This document shows, in pieces, positions 1-5,625 of a stretch of DNA of 5,625 bases; positions within the stretch are counted from its first letter, which is position 1, and each line of letters starts with the position of its first letter. Both the position numbers and the translations under genes were made by a program. This DNA comes from Mycobacterium sp. (GTDB lineage Bacteria; Actinomycetota; Actinomycetes; Mycobacteriales; Mycobacteriaceae): the NCBI GenBank assembly GCA_028706695.1, contig JAQTVU010000194.1, forward strand, positions 1-5,625, read 5' to 3'. The notes under the pieces were generated by a model. That model made no database searches. It was given only the letters and a program-made list of their open reading frames with translations, and was not told the origin of the DNA.

Positions 1-102
1 TCTGGAAACCGTCCCGGCGCCTCGGCTTGTAGTCACACGCCTACGCTACCGGGGCCCGGCTTGCGCCGCCGGCCGTCTGCTGCTGGCACCGCGGATTCGC
101 TG
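1..102. other. Spacer downstream of eccA2
   Basis: No start codon with a ribosome binding site, continuing reading frame, or RNA gene is visible. GC-rich inverted repeats occur (49-59, and CCGGC/GCCGG arms at 56-60 and 68-72) but without a T-run, so a terminator cannot be claimed. In M. tuberculosis the next gene in this direction is mycP1 of ESX-1; it would start beyond the left edge. Confidence 0.5.
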
Positions 103-1953
103 TCACCAGACGATGGCGGTCATGTCGCGGTTGTCGGAGCACACGCTGCGCACCGCGGCCTCGACATCGGCGGCGGTGAGGATCTGCAGATCCTGGACCG
201 TGACCGGTTGGCCCGCGCGTTTCTGGGCGACCACCCGGGTGTCGCGCAACCCTTCGGCACGTTCGATGACGTTGCGAGCGAACCGGCCGTTCTGCATCGC
301 GTCGATGCCGTGGCGCCCGCCGGGTGTGAGATAGTTGCGGATCGTGGTCGCCGCCTCCAGGAACGCCTGGCGTGCGGCGTCGTCGAGCAGGCTGGCGCGC
401 GGCGCGGCGTAGCGGTGACCGATCTCGACGATCTCGGCCGGCGAATACGACGCGAACCGCAGCTTGCGGTTGAACCGCCCCGCCAAACCCGGGTTGACGG
501 TGAGGAATTCGTCGATCTGCTCCTCGTACCCCGCCCCGATGAAGCAGAAGTCGAACCGGTGTGTCTCCAATGCCACCAGCAGTTGGTTGACGGCCTCCAT
601 GCCGATCATGTCCGGGGTGCCGTCGTGGTGGCGCTCGATCAGCGAGTAAAACTCGTCCATGAAAATGATTCGGCCCAGCGACTTTTCGATCAGCGCGTTG
701 GTCCTGGGTCCGGACTCCCCGATGTAGTGGCCGCAGAAATCCGAGCGGCGGACTTCCCGGATCTCGGGATGCCGCACGATTCCCAGTCCGGCGTAGATTT
801 TGCCCAGCGCCTCGGCGGTGGTGGTCTTGCCCGTGCCGGGCGGACCGACCAGCAGCATGTGGTTGGTCTGGCCCTCCACCGGCAACCCGTGCTCCAGGCG
901 CATCAGGCGCACTTCGAGCTGGTCCTCGAGGGCCGCGACGGCCTGCTTGACCGCCGCCAGGCCCACCTGCCCGGCCAGCAGCTCGCGCCCCTGGGCCAGC
1001 AGCTCGGCGCGCCGTTCGGCCGCGTCGTCGTCGTCGAGCTGCTCGCGGCTCTTCGCCGTCGCGGCGTCCCACCTGTCGGTACGGCTGGCGATGGATGGCT
1101 CGTCGGTCACCACCAGGTGCAGATTCGGGTCGGCCAACGCTTCCTTGGCGGCCTCGGTCAGCACGCCGTTGACGGTCGCCTTCGACAACCAGATCTGCGC
1201 GCGATCCTCCTCGCGCAGCTGGCGGTGCACCATCCCGCGCACATACGCCAAATCGGCGACCAGCAACGGGATATCGGCCGGGCCGATCGAGGCGGTCAGG
1301 ACGTCGGCGGTGAAGCGGCCCGACGACGAAGGATGGCCGCTCACGTCGACCCGGTCCAGCCAGTCCAGCGCCACCCGTCCCTGCCCGAGGTGGGCAGCGG
1401 CGTGGGCCGCCAGCGCACAAATCGATGCGGTCACCGCCGACATGACGATCGCCTGTGGCGGCAGCTCCTCGGCGGCCGTGGACAACACGTCGGGCCAGCG
1501 CTGGGTGACATACATCAGAAACGCGCGCGCCAGCTGGTGCCACTGGTAGTTGGCCCAGGTGTCGAGCAGGTCGCGATCGGCCAAAAGTCTGTCGGCCTCG
1601 CCGTACTCCCCCGCGATGGTCAGCGCCGACGACAACGCCAGCCCTACCTGGGAGGCGTCGGTGACCGTGATTGCGAGGTAGGGTCCCAGCGCAATCTCGG
1701 CGGCAAGGCTTTGACCCAGCCGCGTGGTTTCGCGGTGCAGCCATTCGCTGCTGGCGTTGAGCTGTTTGAGCGAGGCAAGGTCGTTGTCGCCGCAGGCGAT
1801 GCGCCCCAGCCACGCGTCGGCCATCGACGGGTCGGCTTCGGTTGCGGCGACGAACTCCGGCAGCGCCGCCGTCCCGCCCTGCCGGGTCTTGATCGCCATA
1901 GCCCGGTCGAAATGCCTACGGGCTGTGTGTAAGTCAGCCACCGCGCCCACCAT
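103..1953 (-). CDS. eccA2: EccA2, AAA+ ATPase of ESX-2 (CbxX/CfxQ family)
   Basis: EccA proteins are cytosolic AAA+ ATPases. They are thought to use ATP hydrolysis to act on ESX substrates or their EspG chaperones before export. This 616-residue protein has an Ala-rich helical N-terminal half (about 1-280), consistent with the TPR-like domain of EccA, then a CbxX/CfxQ-type AAA+ module. Visible motifs are Walker A GPPGTGKT (370-377), Walker B IIFMDE (429-434, Asp433-Glu434), and the family signature GAGYEEQ...FLTVNPGLAGRF (473-494) with likely arginine finger Arg493. A sensor-2 region, NGRFARN (555-561), follows. All motifs look intact. The ATG at 1951-1953 is used because an in-frame TGA lies two codons upstream. 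The next codon is GTG, so a start one codon later cannot be excluded. The gene follows eccE2 by 40 bases and ends the cluster. The C-terminus SDNRDMTAIVW agrees with remembered M. tuberculosis EccA2 (619 residues). Confidence 0.96.
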   Translation of the reverse strand: MVGAVADLHTARRHFDRAMAIKTRQGGTAALPEFVAATEADPSMADAWLGRIACGDNDLASLKQLNASSEWLHRETTRLGQSLAAEIALGPYLAITVTDASQVGLALSSALTIAGEYGEADRLLADRDLLDTWANYQWHQLARAFLMYVTQRWPDVLSTAAEELPPQAIVMSAVTASICALAAHAAAHLGQGRVALDWLDRVDVSGHPSSSGRFTADVLTASIGPADIPLLVADLAYVRGMVHRQLREEDRAQIWLSKATVNGVLTEAAKEALADPNLHLVVTDEPSIASRTDRWDAATAKSREQLDDDDAAERRAELLAQGRELLAGQVGLAAVKQAVAALEDQLEVRLMRLEHGLPVEGQTNHMLLVGPPGTGKTTTAEALGKIYAGLGIVRHPEIREVRRSDFCGHYIGESGPRTNALIEKSLGRIIFMDEFYSLIERHHDGTPDMIGMEAVNQLLVALETHRFDFCFIGAGYEEQIDEFLTVNPGLAGRFNRKLRFASYSPAEIVEIGHRYAAPRASLLDDAARQAFLEAATTIRNYLTPGGRHGIDAMQNGRFARNVIERAEGLRDTRVVAQKRAGQPVTVQDLQILTAADVEAAVRSVCSDNRDMTAIVW

Positions 1954-1966
1954 CCATCAAGCTATG

Positions 1967-1972
1967 CTCCCC
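1967..1972 (-). promoter_or_regulatory. Probable ribosome binding site of eccA2
   Basis: GGGGAG on the minus strand lies in the 40-base gap between eccE2 and eccA2 and ends 13 bases before the ATG, a somewhat long spacing. An out-of-frame ATG at 1955-1957 lies between the two. No better site is seen in the gap. Confidence 0.45.
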
Positions 1973-1993
1973 AAACCGGCTTTGTTGACCGGT

Positions 1994-3592
1994 CTAGGTG
2001 GCGATCGACATGGTGGCCGCCGGAAGGCCGACATACCGGTTTTCTGCCCGGAACAAATCCATCTCCACCCGCCAACTTAGGCCCGCCGCGCTGACCTGCA
2101 CCGCCGCGGGGCCAACCTGCTCGATGGTTACCTCGAAGCCGCGCCTGTCCACCTCTGGCAGCGTCGTCCCCGACGGTGCGATCGTGATCACGGTGGCCGG
2201 CCGCGGGGCGGGCGCGATCGCCGTCTCCAGCACTTTGCCGCCGAGTTCCTGGCGCCGCGCGACGTATTCGACGACGCTGACGGTGGTCCTCAACGCGGGC
2301 CGTGCCGAGTTGACGACATTCAGCTCCGGCATCCGTACGCTGGCCCAGCGCGCCGGGTCGCGGCTGTGCACACTGATCCGCTCCCCGGCGCCGGCGGTGC
2401 GGATCACGATCCGCTTGGCGATCGCATCGTCGGCGGCCACGAACACGCGCGAGGGCTCGCCGGCGTCCGTCACCGGGATCATCAGGCGGTCGCCGTTGGC
2501 CAGCTTGCCGATCAACACGCCCGAGGGACCGATCTCGGTGATCAACTGTTCCGGCAACGTGCTGCGCCGCAGTGCGCGCAGGGGTGGCCGGGGGCCACAC
2601 AGGTTGGCCGCCGCCGCGGCCGCCTGCTCACCGTCGAGCCGGCGCAACGCCGCGCTGGGCGGGGTGGGTGCCGGCGTAGGGGTGCGCACCGTGACGGTCG
2701 CGGTGCATGTCGCGTCGGGAAACACGGTGACGTTCTGGATGACCTCGTCCGCGCGCAACGTCCATGTCTGGGCCAGCACGCGCGACGTGAGCACCTTGCC
2801 GGGGTAGGCGTACGTCGTCATCCAGCCGCCGTGCCCGCGAATGGCTTTCCACCGCTGCGCATCGCCGGCGACCGCGTCCAAGCCCAGTCGGCGATCGAGC
2901 TCGAGCAGGTCGGGCGCCGTGGCCACCTTGGCGCGCAGCCCTTGGCAACGCAGCGACCCCGCGATGCGGTGAGCGACCGAAACTGCGGCGGCCCCAAGGG
3001 TTGTGCGCCACCGCAGCGCTTGAGTGTTGTCGATCATCGGCACCCGCACGATCAGCCACGTCTCGCGCCGCCCCGCATACGGTGGGGTGCCGACCTCTGA
3101 GTCATAGACCCGCGGGAAGTCCCCGACGCTGCCGTGGCGCGCGCCGAACGTCACAACGCTGATCGATTCGAGCCGCAGACCCAGCGCCTGCCGCAGCATC
3201 GGCACCAGTTGGACGACATCGATGACGTTTTCGGTCTCCACGGTCGCCGAGCCGGTCACCCTGGCGGCCTGGTGAGCTTTGCCGAGCAGTTGCACCGCCG
3301 CCACCGCGGTCCCCTCTTGCACGCGGACGCCGCCGGCGGAGCGGTTGTGGGCCACGGTGATCGGCGCCGTCCGGCTGATCGGGCGGCGGCCCCGCCACCA
3401 CAACAACGCCCACGACCACGCCGGCTGACCCCACCACCGGACGAACACCAGCGCGACTCCCAGGAGCACGGCGATCGTCGCGCCGACGGAGCCGCCCACC
3501 GCCCAAGCGGCCACCGCCAGCCCGAACACGACTAGCACCCCGAGCATGCGCCGATCGCTGTCTTGGCCGAACCCGGTCAGCGTGGGCCTCAT
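1994..3592 (-). CDS. eccE2: EccE2, ESX-2 type VII secretion membrane component
   Basis: EccE is an inner-membrane subunit at the periphery of the mycobacterial ESX complex; no enzymatic activity is established. The 532-residue protein begins with a short cytosolic stretch, then two closely spaced hydrophobic segments (about 16-33 and 36-51). A Trp-rich stretch (WWGQPAWSWALLWWRG, 53-68) and a long soluble region follow. This arrangement, with the position right after mycP, is typical of EccE. An Ala/Pro/Thr-rich linker (about 304-330) separates the soluble region into two parts. The later part, from about 355, resembles the C-terminal half of longer EccE proteins. At 532 residues it is close to M. 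tuberculosis EccE2 (about 537) and clearly longer than EccE5 (about 406), which supports ESX-2. The ATG overlaps the mycP2 stop as ATGA, indicating translational coupling, and GGAGG lies 11 bases upstream. EccE sequences diverge strongly, so the family call leans partly on context. Confidence 0.9.
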   Translation of the reverse strand: MRPTLTGFGQDSDRRMLGVLVVFGLAVAAWAVGGSVGATIAVLLGVALVFVRWWGQPAWSWALLWWRGRRPISRTAPITVAHNRSAGGVRVQEGTAVAAVQLLGKAHQAARVTGSATVETENVIDVVQLVPMLRQALGLRLESISVVTFGARHGSVGDFPRVYDSEVGTPPYAGRRETWLIVRVPMIDNTQALRWRTTLGAAAVSVAHRIAGSLRCQGLRAKVATAPDLLELDRRLGLDAVAGDAQRWKAIRGHGGWMTTYAYPGKVLTSRVLAQTWTLRADEVIQNVTVFPDATCTATVTVRTPTPAPTPPSAALRRLDGEQAAAAAANLCGPRPPLRALRRSTLPEQLITEIGPSGVLIGKLANGDRLMIPVTDAGEPSRVFVAADDAIAKRIVIRTAGAGERISVHSRDPARWASVRMPELNVVNSARPALRTTVSVVEYVARRQELGGKVLETAIAPAPRPATVITIAPSGTTLPEVDRRGFEVTIEQVGPAAVQVSAAGLSWRVEMDLFRAENRYVGLPAATMSIAT

Positions 3593-5265
3593 TTCATCGA
3601 CGACCTCCGCAGCCGCGCCGCGATCGCGACCACGAACACTGCCGCCGCCACCGTCCCGAGGAACCCGACGGCGATGTGGCGCGCCCGGTGATCCGGCGGC
3701 GGAGGCGGTGGGGCAGGCCTGATCACGCGGCTCCGTGCGCCCGGGGGCATGCGGTCGCCGGCGGGGATGTCGAAGGTCAGCGCGGCGACCGGATCCACCA
3801 ACCCGTACCCCACCTTGTCGTCAACTCCCGCGGGGGGATTGTGCGCCGACTGCACGATCCTGTTGATCACCTGATGCGCGCTCAGATCCGGGAATTTGGC
3901 CCGCACCAGCGCCGCCACGCCGGTGACGTAGGCCGCCGAAAAACTGGTGCCCCAGAACGGCATGTTCTTCTCACCCGGCCGCGACGGCGGGTAGGCGTTG
4001 ACCGGCCCACCCCCTTGCGGCGACAGGCCCATGATGTGAGTGCCGGGCGCCGCGACACCGACCCAGGGTCCCGACATGCTCTTGTCGAGCGCGCCGCCGC
4101 CGGCATCGACGGCACCTACGGAGAGCACGTAGTCGGCGAACCAGGACGGCGATGAGACGACCTTGACCTGATGCCAGTCGCGCGGATCTGCCGGATCCAG
4201 CGGGTCATACGACGGGTTGTTTGCGCAGCCGGCTTCCCCGACGTTGCCGGCTGCGGCGACAACCACGGCGTCCTTGACCGTAGCCGCATACCAGAGTGCG
4301 GCGCCCAGTGCCCGCTGGTCGGCGGGCGCCGCCGCGGGCAGGCACGAGGTCACCGAGATGTTGACGACCTTGGCGCCCATGTTCGCGGCGTGTACGACCG
4401 CCCTGGCGACCGTGTTCAGCGTCCCGGCCTTGACCCGCTCGTCGGAGTTGGGATCTGCCGGCGGCGGATTGACCGGCTCGAAGGCTCGCGACGACTGGCG
4501 GATCGAGATGATGGTCGCGTGCGGGGCGACGCCCACCACCCCGTCGGGCGCCCCCGGCGCGGGCGGCGGCGCCGCGGGTTCATCCTCGGTCTGTGGGTCC
4601 GGGGGTCCGTTCGACGGCGCCATCGCACCCGGCTGGTCGGGCGGGGGCGGCGGCGCGGGCGGCGGCGGCAAAATCTGGGTTATTGTCACCGGCGGCGGGG
4701 GCGGCGGCGGCGCAACCGGCGGCGGCACTTCGACCGGCGGTGGCGGCGCGCCGACGGCCGGCGGCGGCCCGGCCGGTGCGGGGAAGGCAGGCGCGGCCGG
4801 CATTGGTCGCGGCATCGGCAGAACCCCTTGCGGGGCAGCGCCGATGATCGAGCTCACGATCGTGCCGTGGGCGTCGCAATCCGAGAGCCCGTCCTCGCCC
4901 ATGATGTAGTCGCCGCCGGGCACGACCGCCAACCTGGGGCCGGGGGTGACCCCGGTGTCGATCACCGCGACGGGCACGCCATTGCCGGTGCTGTACTGCC
5001 ATGCCGTGCTGATGTTGAGCAGATTGAAACCGGGCGCCAGCTGCGACACGTCCGGGTTTCGCACGGTGATCGGCGAAGAGCAGCTGTTGGCGCGGCGCAT
5101 CGGTTGATCGGGCCGCGGCGGGCCGTCCGGCGGCGCCAGAGCCGGATCCACGGACGGCGGCGTGATGGCCCCGGCCGCAGGGAGATCGGCTGACAGTGCG
5201 GCGAGGGCCAGGACGACACTCCAAGCTGCGGCGCGCAGGCACGCCCGATTCAGTGGCGAAGCCAC
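3589..5265 (-). CDS. mycP2: MycP2, mycosin: membrane-anchored subtilisin-like serine protease of ESX-2
   Basis: This 558-residue mycosin is a periplasm-facing S8 serine protease. In the family it both processes substrates (MycP1 cleaves EspB) and stabilises the ESX membrane complex. Residues 1-33 form a signal peptide (hydrophobic about 12-32, ending AAGA). The catalytic residues are all present: Asp103 in AVIDTGV, His133 in CDAHGT, oxyanion Asn341 in AAAGN and Ser441 in GTSFSAAYV. Cys62/Cys130 and Cys308/Cys347 match the two conserved mycosin disulfides. A proline-rich insertion at about 146-240 sits between His133 and the rest of the protease core. A second proline run (517-524) precedes one transmembrane helix (about 531-550) and a basic cytoplasmic tail (RLRRSSMK). 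The start is GTG at 5263-5265, giving MASPLNR. It is chosen because GGAGGG lies 8 bases upstream and a signal peptide follows at once; the open frame further upstream reads as Gly/Arg-rich shadow. It overlaps the eccD2 end by 16 bases and eccE2 by 4. It matches the remembered M. tuberculosis MycP2 better than MycP5. Confidence 0.95.
   Translation of the reverse strand: MASPLNRACLRAAAWSVVLALAALSADLPAAGAITPPSVDPALAPPDGPPRPDQPMRRANSCSSPITVRNPDVSQLAPGFNLLNISTAWQYSTGNGVPVAVIDTGVTPGPRLAVVPGGDYIMGEDGLSDCDAHGTIVSSIIGAAPQGVLPMPRPMPAAPAFPAPAGPPPAVGAPPPPVEVPPPVAPPPPPPPVTITQILPPPPAPPPPPDQPGAMAPSNGPPDPQTEDEPAAPPPAPGAPDGVVGVAPHATIISIRQSSRAFEPVNPPPADPNSDERVKAGTLNTVARAVVHAANMGAKVVNISVTSCLPAAAPADQRALGAALWYAATVKDAVVVAAAGNVGEAGCANNPSYDPLDPADPRDWHQVKVVSSPSWFADYVLSVGAVDAGGGALDKSMSGPWVGVAAPGTHIMGLSPQGGGPVNAYPPSRPGEKNMPFWGTSFSAAYVTGVAALVRAKFPDLSAHQVINRIVQSAHNPPAGVDDKVGYGLVDPVAALTFDIPAGDRMPPGARSRVIRPAPPPPPPDHRARHIAVGFLGTVAAAVFVVAIAARLRRSSMK
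3604..3608 (-). promoter_or_regulatory. Ribosome binding site of eccE2
   Basis: GGAGG on the minus strand, within the last codons of mycP2, ends 11 bases before the eccE2 ATG. The ATGA stop/start overlap makes reinitiation from mycP2 a likely second route of translation. Confidence 0.6.
4546..4830 (-). repeat. Low-complexity proline-rich coding tract within mycP2
   Basis: This stretch codes for mycP2 residues about 146-240, a proline/alanine-rich loop with runs such as seven consecutive prolines (186-192) and five (205-209). On the plus strand it reads as imperfect GGC/GGCGGN triplet repeats. Such tracts change length easily by replication slippage. Mycosins of ESX-2 and ESX-5 are known to carry proline-rich loops here, so the insertion itself is normal for the family. 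Confidence 0.8.
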
Positions 5266-5271
5266 GTGAAC

Positions 5272-5286
5272 AGCCCTCCGAGGGCT
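5272..5286 (-). promoter_or_regulatory. mycP2 ribosome binding site inside a perfect palindrome
   Basis: On the minus strand GGAGGG (5274-5279) lies 8 bases before the GTG start of mycP2, a near-ideal Shine-Dalgarno that decides the start. It is part of the 15-base perfect inverted repeat AGCCCTCGGAGGGCT, which in RNA could form a six-pair stem with a three-base loop and partly hide the site. The sequence also codes for EccD2 residues, so the symmetry may be chance. Confidence 0.65.
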
Positions 5287-5546
5287 GCCGCCGCCGGCAG
5301 CAAGGCGGTCATCGCCAGCACCTCGACCCATTCGACGGTCAGCCGGATCAACGGCCGGAACCGCACCGTCGGCACCAAAAGCCCCGCCGCCAAACCCAAT
5401 GCGGCGAAGACCGTGACCGCCGCCGCGGGCCAGGCCAGGCCCGCGGCGAGACCCTTCGGGGTGGCCAGCGCGTACTTGATGACACCGGCGAACACCGCCG
5501 CACATGCCCCGCACACCAACGCGATCGCCTGGTATTTGGCGGCGAA

Positions 5547-5549
5547 TCA
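5547..5549 (-). other. In-frame TGA stop inside eccD2
   Basis: The plus-strand bases tca at 5547-5549 read TGA on the minus strand, between ITQGR and FAAKYQ of the eccD2 frame. Both flanks read as hydrophobic, EccD-like protein in one frame. TGG (Trp) or CGA (Arg) is one substitution away; which residue was ancestral cannot be seen here. Confidence 0.85.
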
Positions 5550-5625
5550 ACGGCCCTGAGTAATGAAGATCGCCACCACGAGGCCGGCCACCACGAGCGC
5601 CAGCCACGCCCTTGGACGCCCAGGC

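Larger units (their letters stand above)
5250..5625 (-). pseudogene. eccD2: EccD2, ESX-2 type VII secretion membrane channel protein, C-terminal part, interrupted by an in-frame stop
   Basis: EccD is the polytopic inner-membrane subunit (normally 11 transmembrane helices) that, as a dimer per protomer, lines the type VII secretion membrane complex. Only its 3' end is in the window; the gene runs off the right edge. Reading the minus strand from 5624, the frame gives a hydrophobic helix (LALVVAGLVVAIFITQGR). It then meets TGA at 5547-5549 and continues in the same frame with FAAKYQAIALVCGACAAVF for 98 residues to the TGA at 5250-5252. The 98 residues hold three hydrophobic segments (about residues 7-27, 36-59 and 76-94), matching the last helices of EccD, and end LFTWLRH. 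No frame change is needed, so one base substitution explains the break. A TTG at 5517-5519 could in principle restart translation, but a three-helix fragment is unlikely to work alone. The final 16 bases overlap the mycP2 start. Family assignment rests on helix pattern and position directly before a mycosin gene. Confidence 0.82.

Noticed and set aside
49..72. GC-rich inverted repeats as a rho-independent terminator
   Set aside because: One repeat has only a one-base centre, the other a five-pair stem, and neither is followed by a T-run on the minus strand.
41..1813. A 590-codon minus-strand frame overlapping eccA2
   Set aside because: Arg/Gly/Pro/Ala-rich composition without motifs; it is the shifted frame of eccA2.
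61..1932. A 623-codon open frame on the plus strand antisense to eccA2
   Set aside because: It mirrors eccA2 exactly, has no recognisable domain or ribosome binding site, and long antisense frames are common in GC-rich DNA. EccA2 on the other strand has full AAA+ motifs.
4171..5193. Plus-strand 340-codon frame opposite mycP2
   Set aside because: Gly/Arg-rich shadow of the proline-rich mycosin codons, with no motif or start signal.
5250..5519. A stand-alone small membrane protein starting at TTG 5519
   Set aside because: The frame continues upstream with EccD-like sequence on both sides of the TGA, so it is the tail of eccD2 rather than a separate gene; no convincing ribosome binding site precedes the TTG.
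5266..5607. N-terminal extension of mycP2 in the same open frame
   Set aside because: The extra residues are Gly/Arg-rich with no family resemblance and lie in the eccD2 coding region. They would bury the signal peptide, and the GTG at 5265 has its own strong Shine-Dalgarno.

Overview
The window suggests a slow-growing Mycobacterium. Base composition is very GC-rich. All supported genes lie on the minus strand, and together they form the 3' end of a type VII secretion (ESX) gene cluster. Reading along the minus strand from the right edge, the order is eccD (3' part only), mycP, eccE, eccA. This eccD-mycP-eccE-eccA order occurs in both ESX-2 and ESX-5 of M. tuberculosis. Protein lengths and remembered family sequences favour ESX-2: EccE is 532 residues, EccA ends in SDNRDMTAIVW, and the mycosin begins MASPLNR. 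The gene symbols eccD2, mycP2, eccE2 and eccA2 are therefore used here. The ESX-2 assignment is from memory and was not checked by a search.

Layout: 5250-5625 is the C-terminal part of eccD2, a polytopic membrane channel component, with an in-frame TGA at 5547-5549. 3589-5265 is mycP2, a secreted and membrane-anchored subtilisin-like protease. It starts with GTG inside the end of the eccD2 frame. 1994-3592 is eccE2, a membrane component with two N-terminal helices. It overlaps mycP2 by 4 bases (ATGA). 103-1953 is eccA2, a cytosolic AAA+ ATPase with an N-terminal TPR-like half, 40 bases after eccE2. 1-102 is the downstream spacer and shows no gene. No promoter or convincing terminator is visible, so the four genes look like one transcription unit started upstream of the window.

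How the parts work together: EccD and EccE belong to the inner-membrane secretion complex (with EccB and EccC, not in this window). MycP caps and stabilises the complex on the periplasmic side. EccA is the soluble ATPase thought to act on substrates or chaperones before export.

The main surprise is the in-frame stop in eccD2. Coding similarity is intact on both sides in the same frame, so the change is a nonsense substitution (or a base-call error), not a frameshift. It would remove the last 98 residues and about three transmembrane helices. The downstream genes mycP2, eccE2 and eccA2 all look intact with their key residues present, so the system is either freshly damaged or the stop is an artefact. 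I found no undescribed system here; the locus is a known secretion system with this one lesion.
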